The position numbers and the translations under genes were made by a program. DNA of 64,000 bases from Hydractinia symbiolongicarpus (lineage: Eukaryota; Cnidaria; Hydrozoa; Anthoathecata; Hydractiniidae). This document shows positions 7,986 through 17,098 of this stretch, one piece after another; positions within the stretch are counted from its first letter, which is position 1, and each line of letters starts with the position of its first letter. The notes below the pieces were generated by a model, which was given only the letters and a program-made list of their open reading frames with translations, was not told the origin of the DNA and did no database searches. Location: positions 21,415,851 through 21,479,850 of the forward strand of contig NC_079877.1 in NCBI RefSeq assembly GCF_029227915.1, in the 5' to 3' direction.

Positions 7986-10900
7986 AAAGTTTGAACAGTG
8001 GATTCTAAATTATTACAAAGACAGCACTTTCAACACATGTGAGCACCAACCGTTACCGTTGATGTCTGGACCACCTGTTAGACTGATGATCGACCAAGAT
8101 GCTGAACCGACTGCACATCATTCTCCCATACCGGTTCCAATCCACTGGCAGGAGCAGGTCAAAGCCGATTTGGACCGGGACGTCAACCTCGGAGTTATTG
8201 AGCCTGTACCCATTGGTGAACCTGTGACCTGGTGTCACAGAATGGTCGTGTGCCCCAAGAAGAATGGAAAACCTAGACGTTGTGTTGATTTTCAAGCACT
8301 CAACAAACATGCTACACGGGAAACACATCACACACCATCCCCGTTTCATCAGGTGCGTACAGTTCCTCAGCACACAAAGAAAACAGTATCGGATGCCTGG
8401 AACGGTTATCATAGCGTCCCACTGCGCGAAGAGGATCGCCATTTAACAACGTACATCACGCCCTGGGGTCGATACAGATACAGCACCCTACCACAAGGTT
8501 ACATCACCTCAGGCGACGGATATTCAAGGCGATTCGATGCTATAGTATCCGATTTTCCGAACAAAATTAAGGTGACTGATGACTCTTTATTATGGGCAAG
8601 TGACATTGGTGAATGTTTTTTCCATACCTGTCGTTGGTTAGATACATGTGGGCGAAACGGCATTATCCAGAACCCATCTAAATTCAAATTTGCCCACGAT
8701 ACTGTTGAATTTGCTGGTTTTGAGATCACCCCGACCAATGTCCGTCCATCATCCACCACCCTACGCGCTATCACCGATTTTCCGGTTCCCAAGAACATAA
8801 CAGATGTGCGATCTTGGTTTGGCTTAGTCAACCAGGTGTCATATACGTTCAGCATGGCCGACAACATGGCACCCTTCCGTGACCTACTAAAGCCACAATC
8901 CGAATTTTATTGGGACGATCGATTAGATGAACTCTTTGCTACGTCTAAGGCGAAAATCGTCGATGAAATAGAAGAGGGAGTAACAATTTTTGATGGATCC
9001 AGACGCACTTGTATTGCGACCGACTGGTCTAAAACCGGGGTGGGCTTTTGGCTGTACCAGAAACATTGTTCCTGCATGGCCGAAACCCTGTTTTGTTGTC
9101 ATACGGGGTGGAAAGTTGTTCTCGTGGGTAGCCGATTTACCCACCCAGCTGAATCACGTTACTCGCCAATTGAAGGTGAAGCGTTAGCTGTAGCGTACGC
9201 CTTGGATAAATGTAGACATTTTGTTTTAGGATGCCAGGACCTGATCATCGCTGTCGACCACAAGCCCTTGCTTGGACTGTTCACCAACCGGTCTCTCGAC
9301 AATATCCCTAACAATCGATTGCGGAATTTGAAGGAACGTACACTACGTTATCGATTCTCCATGCAACACATCTCAGGATTGAAAAATCGAGTTCCAGACG
9401 CACTGTCACGCCACCCGGCAGGTGATCCGACTCCTGAAAAGTTAGTACTGCCTGATGATATCTCCTATATTGCTGCATCCACTGCATTGTCTTCATTGAA
9501 ATCTACAACTTGGGAGGACGTCCGTTCAGCAACAACCGCGGACGAGGAAATGAGGATACTGGTAGATCTAATTGAATCTGGCATTACCGGAAATCGGGAA
9601 GACTTACCACCTCATCTTCAGATTTACCACCAGTATCGTGACCATCTCTCAACAGTTGACGGTGTCGCTCTCTACAAGGACAGGGTTATTGTTCCGAAAT
9701 GCCTACGCTCCAATATTTTATCAAGCCTGCATGCTGCACATCACGGAGTCACATCCATGACCTTGAGAGCAGAATCTTCCGTCTTCTGGCCTGGCCTTAC
9801 TTCTGACATCATCAAACTACGACAAGGGTGTAAAAGCTGCGACCACATCGCACCATCACAACAATCAGCTCCACCGACCCCTCTCAATTATCCTGATTAT
9901 CCATTTCAACAACTATGTGGTGACTTCTTCCACTATGCCGGTCACAATTATCTTGTTTGTGTTGATAGGTATTCGAATTGGCCTATCGTGGAAGAAGCCA
10001 GGAATGGGGCCAGTGGCCTGATTGATTGTCTACGCCGCACCTTTGTCACGTATGGCATACCCGACGAATTCGCATCGGATGGGGGGCCAGAGTTATGTGC
10101 ATCATCTACATCAACCTTCCTTCGAAACTGGGGTGTTCACCATCGTGTTTCATCGGTCGCGTACCCACATAGCAACTGCAGAGCTGAAGTTGGTGTTAAG
10201 ACTGTTAAACGGATGCTAATGGATAATGTCGGCCCCAGTGGCAACCTCGATACAGACTCATTCCAACGTGCCATGCTGCAATATCGCAACACACCCAACC
10301 AAACCACAAAACTGTCACCTGCCATTTGTTTATTCGGACGCCCCATCAAGGACTTTATCCCGATTCTTCCTGGTAAATACCTTCCCCATCCGACATGGGT
10401 GAGCATGCTTGAGGATCGTGAGAAGGCCCTTAGACGCCGGCACATGGCCATCGCTGAGAGGTTATCTCGATACTCAAAGCGATTGACACCCCTCTGTGTT
10501 GGAGACAATGTTCGAGTTCAAAACCAAACTGGCCCATACCCGCGTAGGTGGGATAGAACCGGATCGGTGATTGAAGTTCGTCAACACGATCAGTACGTTG
10601 TACGCATTGATGGATCTCGGAGAGTGACATTACGCAATCGTCAGTTTCTTCGGAAGTTTACACCCATCCAGCCTAACATACCATTTGAGCGGCTTGCAGA
10701 TGCTTGGCGCACCATATCACCGACTACCTCGCCAATGATACCAGCCAAACCATCGGATCGCGATATAGATGACAGCAGCCACTCTGCAGACCAGCCTCGA
10801 TTGTCAAAATCTCCGCCTCCACCAGCTGAACATGTTGCAACCCGGAAACCCGTATTTGAAGAGGGCACTTCTACCGCACTCCAGTCCGATAAAAGTCCTC

Positions 10901-11001
10901 GCATTGATTCACCTTTGCCAACGTCACCACTACCTTCGATTCGTCGCTCTACGAGAGAGCACCGTCAACCAGCATATCTTCAGGACTTTATCATGAATTA
11001 G
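7717..11001 (+). CDS. Ty3/gypsy pol: RT, RNase H, integrase
   Basis: Open for 1094 codons; real homology begins about 7930 (VPPPIPKELPSPPTEQNREK), overlapping the gag frame. RT has the catalytic VTDDSLLW at residues ~286-293. RNase H follows with ATDWSKTGVGFWL (~435) and AVDHKPLLGLF, then DALSRHP. Integrase has the HHCC motif (HAAHHGV, CKSCDHI, ~670-710) and the core acidic residues in GDFF..VDRYSNWP (~734), ASDGGPE (~787) and NCRAEVGVKTVKRML (~823). A GPY/F-type C-terminal module (YPRRWDRTGSVIEV) precedes a Pro/Ser-rich tail. No chromodomain was seen and no envelope ORF follows. It has no internal stop, and with identical LTRs looks recently active. Confidence 0.9.
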   Translation: MLSFSASLALVRTVLFRRPSSLPMSPMIQISSTLVGVHVLTLALYLQSFHLSVPILSLVHYNTTNVPVQNEVPPPIPKELPSPPTEQNREKFEQWILNYYKDSTFNTCEHQPLPLMSGPPVRLMIDQDAEPTAHHSPIPVPIHWQEQVKADLDRDVNLGVIEPVPIGEPVTWCHRMVVCPKKNGKPRRCVDFQALNKHATRETHHTPSPFHQVRTVPQHTKKTVSDAWNGYHSVPLREEDRHLTTYITPWGRYRYSTLPQGYITSGDGYSRRFDAIVSDFPNKIKVTDDSLLWASDIGECFFHTCRWLDTCGRNGIIQNPSKFKFAHDTVEFAGFEITPTNVRPSSTTLRAITDFPVPKNITDVRSWFGLVNQVSYTFSMADNMAPFRDLLKPQSEFYWDDRLDELFATSKAKIVDEIEEGVTIFDGSRRTCIATDWSKTGVGFWLYQKHCSCMAETLFCCHTGWKVVLVGSRFTHPAESRYSPIEGEALAVAYALDKCRHFVLGCQDLIIAVDHKPLLGLFTNRSLDNIPNNRLRNLKERTLRYRFSMQHISGLKNRVPDALSRHPAGDPTPEKLVLPDDISYIAASTALSSLKSTTWEDVRSATTADEEMRILVDLIESGITGNREDLPPHLQIYHQYRDHLSTVDGVALYKDRVIVPKCLRSNILSSLHAAHHGVTSMTLRAESSVFWPGLTSDIIKLRQGCKSCDHIAPSQQSAPPTPLNYPDYPFQQLCGDFFHYAGHNYLVCVDRYSNWPIVEEARNGASGLIDCLRRTFVTYGIPDEFASDGGPELCASSTSTFLRNWGVHHRVSSVAYPHSNCRAEVGVKTVKRMLMDNVGPSGNLDTDSFQRAMLQYRNTPNQTTKLSPAICLFGRPIKDFIPILPGKYLPHPTWVSMLEDREKALRRRHMAIAERLSRYSKRLTPLCVGDNVRVQNQTGPYPRRWDRTGSVIEVRQHDQYVVRIDGSRRVTLRNRQFLRKFTPIQPNIPFERLADAWRTISPTTSPMIPAKPSDRDIDDSSHSADQPRLSKSPPPPAEHVATRKPVFEEGTSTALQSDKSPRIDSPLPTSPLPSIRRSTREHRQPAYLQDFIMN

Positions 11002-11040
11002 TTGTCGTAAATCACATCTCTATCGTCATTTGATCCCCAT

Positions 11041-11054
11041 TGACTGGGGGGAGA
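11041..11054 (+). promoter_or_regulatory. Polypurine tract of gypsy element
   Basis: GGGGGGAGA directly abuts the 3' LTR at 11055, the expected position for plus-strand priming. Confidence 0.75.
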
Positions 11055-11158
11055 TAGGGAATAATAGACAATAACCATGGACAATAACATTGTATATATT
11101 ATTTATGTTTCAGATCAACATTGCATAATTATGACGCAAATGGTTTGATTCCTATCTA
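11055..11158 (+). repeat. 3' LTR of gypsy element (104 bp)
   Basis: Identical over all 104 bases to 6223-6326, followed by the ATCTT duplication (11159-11163). Confidence 0.9.
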
Positions 11159-11163
11159 ATCTT
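11159..11163. repeat. Gypsy target-site duplication, right (ATCTT)
   Basis: Matches 6218-6222. Confidence 0.8.
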
Positions 11164-11391
11164 TTATGTCTTCATACATCAAATCAGGCGAACCTTATAG
11201 TATGGTTTCACTTACTCACTTGCGGATCATACGTCATTGCTCTCCATCGTAGAGTTTTTTTATGTACTCTAACGGAGATGTAAATAATAACCTTTTTACT
11301 CTAAAATCCTCATAAAAATACATTTTTTTTGAAAAAAAATTTAAGATATCTTTTTTAAATAGTATAATAAACGTTTTTATGAAAAAAAAAA
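11164..11391. other. Right subterminal part of the Kolobok-like transposon
   Basis: About 230 bp of AT-rich sequence with no ORF, between the gypsy element and the right inverted repeat. It includes long A and T runs that echo the left subterminal region. Confidence 0.6.
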
Positions 11392-11410
11392 TTTTGACCT
11401 TAGTTTCCCT

Positions 11411-12066
11411 TTAAAGGAAACGGTCAACTCTTTCTCCCTCCGGAAAAGAGTCTCCAAAAAACAGCTTCAACAACTTGCAGGACGCCTTAACTGGGCCTGT
11501 AAGGTGGTGTATGGTGGTCGTACCTTTTTAATACACTTTTTTGATCTGATGAACACCTTGTCGTCCCCGGACTCACGATGTCGCTTGACACCCAAATTCC
11601 ACAGGGATATCGACTGGTGGTATCAGTTCTTGGACGTTTTTAATGGGAAGTGCGACATCTGTGACACTCGTCCCATTACTGACTTATAGAAACAGATGCA
11701 TGTTCCACTGGTATGGGTGTTTACTTTCAAGGAGATTGGTTTATTCCCACCTTCTTGTTGATCACCTAGCCATTGCTCATATGCACATCAACTTCAAAGA
11801 AGCACTCTGCATAGTGTTTTCTGTGATGCGGTGGTGTTCTTCCTGGAAAAACAAAACCTTCCATGTGTATACTGTGACAATACTGCTGCTGTTGCTATGT
11901 TAAATAAGGGCACTACATCCAACATTGTTATTATGAAGCACCTTCGGCACCTGTTTTGGCTTTCTGCTCTTTACAACTTTCGCTTATAGGTTTACCATAT
12001 ACCAGGAGTGGAAAATGTTACAGCTGACCACATTTCCTGGTTAGACGATGCGTCACATATCCTTGC
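11411..12066 (+). pseudogene. DIRS/Ngaro RT C-terminus and RNase H
   Basis: Continues the RT frame broken at 4465: KRVSKKQLQQLAGRLNWA, then HRDIDWWYQFL. From about 11690 an RNase H is recognisable across frames: TDACSTGMGVYFQGDW, HINFKEAL, DNTAAVAMLNKGTT and HIPGVENVTADHISWLDD. Stops at 11687 and several frame changes show it is inactive. No methyltransferase domain (as in DIRS1) was visible, favouring an Ngaro-like element. Confidence 0.75.
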
Positions 12067-12229
12067 TTTCATGCGACAAATTGTTCTGCAAGGGATGTGT
12101 TCTGCAAATATCTCTGCCTTTTTACACATGTCTGAGTCCTGTTACTATTATCTATTAGCTAAGTTTTTTGTTATCAGTTGGATCTTTTTTTATTTTTGTT
12201 CTAGATATCGCCTCTTTCAAACATGGCCT

Positions 12230-12890
12230 GCTCTCTGATGTTTTGTTTTTTCTTGAAGCCACCTACTCAGCTAACACAAAAAAGAGCTACCACACTCATT
12301 GCTCTGCATATTATAAATTTTGTAAACTCATGCACCTCCCAATTGTTCCTGCTAATACATCAAGTCTCTGTATGTACGCTGCCTACCTTGCCCGTTTTCT
12401 CCTTACGCAGTCAGTTTGTGTGTACCTCAATTTTGTTGGACTTTTACACCGGGAGATGGGGTTCCATAATCCACTCTCTGACTGGTATGAAGCGGGTGCT
12501 TGGTGTGCCACCACAGCCCCGTCTTCCTATTACCATAAATTTGCTTCTTGGTATCCGGTTTCGTTTAAATCTCAATTCCAGTAAGCATGCCTCCTTTTGA
12601 CTATTTGCCTTGTATCCTTTTTTGGCCTATTTCGCAAGTCTCACCTACTACCTACATTGTCAGCTGCCTTCAATGCTCGCATCAACTTTACTAGATCTGA
12701 TTTTGTTTTATCCCATTCACAGTTGTTGATACTAATTCGCTGTAGTAAAACCATCCAGTTGGGACAGCATACTATCACTGTTCCGCTGGTGGCTATTCCA
12801 TCATCAGCTTTGTGCTCAGTTGCTACTGTCGCTCACGCGTTTTCTCTTACGCCTGATGTACCAGCTAACTTTCAAGCATTATGCTGACAC
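12230..12890 (+). pseudogene. DIRS/Ngaro tyrosine recombinase, C-terminally truncated
   Basis: Encodes the N-terminal SAM-like part (YSANTKKSYHTHCSAYYKFC, CMYAAYLARF, FVGLLHREMGF) and then LVSFFGLFRKSHLLP, whose Arg sits where the first catalytic Arg of the recombinase lies. Three frames are needed. The frame ends at 12887 and the repeat B1 starts at 12899, so the HxxR and Tyr of the catalytic set are missing. Tyrosine recombinases integrate DIRS-type cDNA without target duplication. Confidence 0.7.
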
Positions 12891-12898
12891 AACTCTGC

Positions 12899-13056
12899 CT
12901 ACTTCGTCTTTATATAGTAGTATGCTCACTCATTTATCGTTGTATATATTTAGTTGTTTTTGTGTATGCTCGCTACTCTTTGTATTTATTTCTTGTTTTT
13001 AGTATTCTTGCTAATAGAACTGTTTAGTGCTTTGCGTTTTTACTGTGTGAGTTTAA
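12899..13056 (+). repeat. DIRS/Ngaro split direct repeat B1
   Basis: CTACTTCGTCTTTATATAG... to GTGTGAGTTTAA, about 158 bp, repeated with few changes at 13339-13503. The arrangement B1-A2-B2 is that of Ngaro-type elements. Confidence 0.75.
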
Positions 13057-13338
13057 GTGACTGATAAATCTTGTTTATCAGTGTTTAAATTCCACAGTAT
13101 GTACATACCCCCATTGAGTATCCTAGTACTCCACTCCATGTGGGTCAGCCCTACTCCTTCTAGAAGGTTCCTCCCAGAATCCCTTGCCTCAGAGTATATA
13201 TAGTTGGCACATGGTTTCCATTTTCCTCTTCAGTTCTTCAGCCGAATTTGCTCCTCCGGCTGCCCTGCTAACTATTTTCTAGATATTCGCATTACCTAAT
13301 ATGTATATATTTGTAAGATAGACTCAGCTTTATTTTAG
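13057..13338 (+). repeat. Presumed A2 segment of the Ngaro-type terminal structure
   Basis: Lies between the two B repeats. Contains TATATATAG at about 13195, a possible core promoter. No A1 counterpart was found at the 5' side, consistent with 5' truncation. Confidence 0.5.
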
Positions 13339-13503
13339 CTACTTCGTCTTTATATAGTAGTATGCTCACTCATTTATCATTGTATATATTTATTTGTTTT
13401 TGTGTATGCTCGCTGCTCTTTGTATTTATTTCTTGTTGTTTTTAGTATTCTTGCTAATAGAACTGTTTACTGCATATTTGCGTTTTTTACTGTGTGAGTT
13501 TAA
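13339..13503 (+). repeat. DIRS/Ngaro split direct repeat B2
   Basis: Second copy of 12899-13056; it marks the 3' end of the DIRS-type element. Confidence 0.75.
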
Positions 13504-13798
13504 AGCACATTAAACGAAGCAAACGAAACCTCATATTACAAAGCTCCATATTAGCATAACAAAAGAATCTTGATTAACATTTTTTATCGCATTCAAATCT
13601 TTAGAGACAACAAGGACACCGAGACAAAAAAAAGATTTACTCGATGAGTGTTTTTTTGTCTTGGTGGTACCAAACACATGGGTTGTGTTATATCAGAGCC
13701 GGGTTGAAAGATCGAGCAGAAGTCCCCCGCAAAGTAGAGAGTGGAAAAAAAAATTCTGCCATACACCACACAAACGCTATATACCAGCGGTCGCTTTT
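13504..13798. other. Interval without recognised feature
   Basis: Short AT-rich stretch between the DIRS-type element and the TIR element; no gene seen. Confidence 0.4.
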
Positions 13799-15160
13799 AC
13801 TAAAAGTAGGAACCAGCAGTAACCAGCATTATTTCGAAGGAACCACGAGAGAACCACCAGATTTTGAAGTAACCAACAGAGAACCACCAGTATTTTGAAG
13901 TAACCAACAGAGAACGAGCAGTTAAATAGATAAAACGAAATAAACGCAACTACCGCTTCAAATGTGAAACATTTTATAATGTACACAACAGTTCATGACC
14001 CTTTTGTTGAAATGTTTATGTCTGGTGCGACTCGGGCTTTATGCAACAGTTGATTAAAAGACAGAAGGCTTTTTGAAAAAAGTATATACTGACTGTATTA
14101 GTATTTTAAAACCACACGCGAGAATTAACAAAAACAAAATTAGTATTTTAAATAACGAAGTAATATCTAAATTGTAAACCAAATATAATGAAAAACACTG
14201 TACGGATGAGAGTCCAAAAGGAGACATTTTTTCCTTCTGGTAGTCAAAGTTAAAATTCGAATGAATTAAATGAATTGAATGAATGAATTAATATTCAGCA
14301 CAGTTTGAAGTCACGAGCTTGAGAGATACCACTACTGTCATTGTATCCACTGTTAAGGAATCCATATCAAATTTTAGTTTATTCTTCGCAGCGATTACAC
14401 ACTTCCTTCAACGCTTCCTAAAAAATTATTCCGCTTCATCAGATTATATATTTGACCGAAGGGTTTTCATTTTGCAATTCGTGTATTGTAAACCAAATAT
14501 AACGCTATGCGGAGGAGGGTCCAAAACGAGACATTTTTTTCTTTTGGTAGACAAAGTAAAGTTCGAATGAATGTTTTTCTCACATGGTTTCTGTTCAAGT
14601 AAAAAAAAATATGCTTTCGGTATGAGCGTTTTTTTCTTGAAACGTTTTTTTATCTCAAAGAATGAACCTTAATCCTGAAAACACTATTTTCGTTCTGTTC
14701 TTCTTGTTTCCATAATTGCCGTTAGGCGAATTAAATAAATAATAACTTAAGTTGGTATCGCGAATTCCGCGAATTTTATTCATGTTTTCGAAAATTAATC
14801 TTCGCGGAATGCATTTTATTGGACCTCGTGAAAACAACTTAAAAGTAGCTAGATAGCAAGCATAAAGTATCAGAAAAAAGCCCTGAGAACAAAGTGCCCT
14901 TTTATTTATCACATTTGGTAGTTCTAAGGTCAAGAAGTGCTGCGCACAAAAATCCCAATACCTTTGCGCCGCTGTTGCAGCCTTATCTGGCGTAAATTAA
15001 TAATAACTGCTGGTTCTCTTGTGGTTACTTAAGAAAACAGCTGCTTCTCTGGTGGTTACTTCATAATACTGGTGGTTCTCTGGTGGTTACTTCATAATAC
15101 TGGTGGTTACTTCGAAATACTGCTGGTTACTGTTGGTTACTACTGGTTCCTACTTTTAGT
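13799..15160. mobile_element. 1.36-kb non-autonomous TIR element with GTAACCACCAG subterminal repeats
   Basis: ACTAAAAGTAGGAACCAG at 13799 is mirrored at 15143-15160, and the next ~120 bp on each side are imperfect inverted copies made of GAACCACCAG and GTAACCACCAG modules (13811-13920; 15005-15150). Similarity may extend outward through CAGCGGTCG (about 13784) and CGACCCGCGGTC (about 15166-15178), which resembles hAT termini, but I could not define a target duplication. The interior has no transposase. Confidence 0.6.
14175..14575 (+). repeat. Internal direct repeat, about 90 bp, two copies
   Basis: GTAAACCAAATATAA..GAGACATTTTTT..TTCGAATGAAT occurs at about 14175-14265 and 14487-14572, diverged, inside the TIR element. 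Confidence 0.6.
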
Positions 15161-15186
15161 ATCTACGACCCGCGGTCCACTAAATG

Positions 15187-15208
15187 TGCGCCCCTTCGGC
15201 GGGGCGCA
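15187..15208. other. GC hairpin beside the mini-Helitron array
   Basis: TGCGCCCC-TTCGGC-GGGGCGCA, perfect 8-bp stem. On the minus strand the adjoining sequence reads CTAG then TCTCTATTATTGCGCC, like a second Helitron-type 5' end. Confidence 0.45.
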
Positions 15209-15218
15209 ATAATAGAGA

Positions 15219-15700
15219 CTAGCTGGTAGCACGTGGAAAAATCCACGGGTTCGCCCGTCCTTTAAATTTACCGGTCGCAACAAAGTGGACAAGAATATAT
15301 CGCATTTGGTATTAGTGCGCATTTTAAAAATTTCGTGTTTCCGTTACGGGAGTCAGCTTTCGCGGAAACACAGACAAACGACGGCTATTATTAAAGTAAC
15401 TAGTCGTTAGCCCGTTGAAAAATCCACGGGGTCACCCGTCCTTTAAATTAACCCGTTGCAACAAAGTGGACAGAAATTTACCGCATTTGGTATTGATGCG
15501 CATTTTAAAAATTTCATGTTTCCGTTACGGGACACGGCTTTCGCGGACAGACAGACGACGGCTATTATTAAAGAGACTAGCCGTTAACCTGTGGAAAAAT
15601 CCACGGGGTCGCCTGTCCTTTATATATCGCATTTCGTGTTTCCGTAACAGGGCGCGGCTTTCGCGGACAGACAGACAAAATACGGCTATTATTAAAGAGA
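15219..15700 (-). mobile_element. Tandem mini-Helitron-like array, three units
   Basis: Units start (plus-strand coordinates) at CTAG 15219, 15400 and 15577 and run 181, 177 and 124 bp. Read on the minus strand each begins TCTCTTTAATAATAG and ends with a hairpin (CCCGTGGA-TTTT-TCCACGGG or a variant), about 8-9 bases, then CTAG. A 5' TC, a terminal hairpin and CTRR are the Helitron hallmarks. ORFs across the array are by-products. Confidence 0.65.
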
Positions 15701-15979
15701 CTAGCCGGGAGACCCGGCCTCGCCGGGTTAAGCCACAAGTAACTGTTGTTGAACGCCCTAAGGAGCGCTTAATAAGAGTCGTAAACTGTGCCACACGGTC
15801 GTGGAGTGCTTTAGTACGGATATTCAGTATGTCGGAAATCAAGTAAAGCGCATACACCATTGTAGTGTTGCGACTGTCACATTTTTTTCAAAAAATAACT
15901 TTCCCGAAACAAAAGCTGAAATAAAAACAGTTTACGAACCGTTGTTACTCCGTCATAATAAAACAAATATCATTATCTT
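15701..15979 (-). repeat. Repeat family B, copy 1 left part (Helitron-like end)
   Basis: Immediately after the array, CTAG at 15701-15704 is followed by CCGGGAGACCCGGCCTCGCC; on the minus strand this is a hairpin CCCGGC-GAG-GCCGGG and then TCTCCCGGCTAG, a second Helitron-like 3' end. The body (GGGTTAAGCCACAAGT..., GAGCGCTTAATAAGA...) recurs at 21078 and about 21522. Continues at 16935-17045 after a MITE insertion. Confidence 0.5.
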
Positions 15980-16934
15980 TTATAAGCATAAAGCTTATAA
16001 GCATACTTAAGCTCACATGCTTAAAAAATAAGCATATACTAATCATACTTCCCAGCCTCGGATTTTTTTTTCCCTCATTTCTATTTCTTCCCAAATCAAG
16101 TGTAAAAAATAGTACCACACAAAGGACGAGGTTAAGTGATAGGAAACCAACCAAACCAAACCAAAAGCAGCTAAACTCTTTTGCTTGCTGTAGTGTCAGA
16201 GACTGCATATATACAGACTGTTCTATATTAGTATATATCAGCCACGGAGTGAAGTGTATATAGCCTCTTTGTATTTAACTATATTACGAGACACATGTTA
16301 TTTCTTGTCCTGCTGGTATCTCTCACCTTGCTCATAATGTTAAGTCAACTAAAGCAAAAAACAACAATGTTAATACGCTTTTAACACATTCGAGTTGAGC
16401 TACTCACAAGATTCGAATGTTAAAAAGACCATTGCAGTGTTCATATCAAACGCAATATATATCACACCATGAAATGAGTTTTGAAATTAAGTATACGTTA
16501 AGCATAATTTCAGGCTCAAATTGGAAAAATCTTAAGCATATTGAGCTTAAGCCCAATTTATTTATGGCGCCGTAGATTAGTGGTTATAGCTCTCGTACTC
16601 TGTGCGGGAGACCGGGTTCGATTCCTCTTGACGGCGATTCAACATGGGCGAGTGAATGTTACCATAGCCCCAGGTTAACCCAAGCCATGTGAGGGAAATT
16701 GGGAAGATGGCACACTGTGTGGGCCGTTGGATGTTGCCGGGAGTTGTCTAGTAGAGCGCGGGCCCTAATTGGGTCTGCGTCGCTCAAAATGAGCATTAAA
16801 TACTCTAGGACTCTCCATCTAAGCCATGGCCCCTCCTGGAAATAATAGACAGGGTATATCCCTCGATATTTGTGAAGCTAGCCATGTAAAATATGCACAT
16901 CTATCTATCTATCTATTTACCCGTATGCTTATAA
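15980..16934. mobile_element. MITE with TTATAAGCATA termini, carrying a SINE
   Basis: Inverted ends TTATAAGCATA (15980-15990) and TATGCTTATAA (16924-16934). It splits repeat family B copy 1: the flank continues GAATAAGTTTCAGTAAA as in the copy near 21361. A relative lies at 27595-28000 in reverse orientation (shared AATTTGAGCCTGA / TCAGGCTCAAATT block). A SINE is nested near its right end. Confidence 0.6.
16567..16917 (+). mobile_element. tRNA-derived SINE
   Basis: 5' head folds like a tRNA: A-box-like TAGATTAGTGG (16573-16583), anticodon-arm-like CTCTCG...CGGGAG, perfect B box GGTTCGATTCC (16615-16625), and an acceptor-like pairing GCGCCGT/ACGGCG. A GC-rich unrelated body follows and it ends in an (ATCT)n tail at about 16899-16917. 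RNA polymerase III transcription is expected from the boxes. Source tRNA not determined. Confidence 0.75.
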
Positions 16935-17045
16935 AAAATAATGAGTGTATTATTTTATTTAGAGGAATAAGTTTCAGTAAATATTAAGAAATTAATTGTG
17001 ACGCTGGACTGGGTGCTTAGTATGGCTAAACCGTGTCACACAGTT
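16935..17045 (-). repeat. Repeat family B, copy 1 right part
   Basis: AATTAATTGTGACGCTGGACTG and GGCTAAACCGTGT match the copy at about 21390-21430. Confidence 0.6.
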
Positions 17046-17098
17046 ATTAGCCGAATAAAACCATTTTCCAAAAAATCTATATCGCATTATAAACAAAC

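Larger units (their letters stand above)
4466..11410. mobile_element. Kolobok-like DNA transposon (TTAA-flanked), interrupted by a gypsy element
   Basis: 19-bp perfect terminal inverted repeats (AGGGAAACTAAGGTCAAAA at 4466-4484, reverse complement at 11392-11410) flanked by TTAA duplications. TTAA targets, AGGG-type ends and a THAP gene fit the Kolobok superfamily. It carries a P2X7-like Cys-rich exon (+ strand) and a THAP exon (- strand) that converge. No DDE-type catalytic exon was seen, so this copy is probably a deletion derivative or a non-autonomous relative. Without the gypsy insertion it would be about 2.0 kb. PiggyBac also uses TTAA but normally has CCY/RGG ends and lacks THAP. Confidence 0.75.

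Noticed and set aside
8053-10904. Several minus-strand frames of 70-130 codons inside the gypsy pol region
   Set aside because: Shadows of the pol reading frame; no motifs and all overlap strongly coding plus-strand sequence.
4466-11410. PiggyBac assignment for the TTAA transposon
   Set aside because: Ends are AGGGAAAC rather than the CCY-type piggyBac ends, and a THAP exon is present; Kolobok fits better.
12230-12890. A phage-type integrase or bacterial contamination
   Set aside because: The recombinase sits in frame order after RT and RNase H with Ngaro-type terminal repeats, so it belongs to the retrotransposon.
15415-15860. Open frames of over 100 codons on both strands across 15415-15860, and similar ones at 20765-21106 and 40415-40867
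   Set aside because: They are reading frames through tandem mini-Helitron units (the same peptide recurs in each array) and have no independent coding signal.
16567-16640. Possible functional tRNA gene
   Set aside because: The tRNA-like head lacks a convincing D stem and anticodon loop and is followed by a SINE body and an (ATCT)n tail; it is the SINE promoter.
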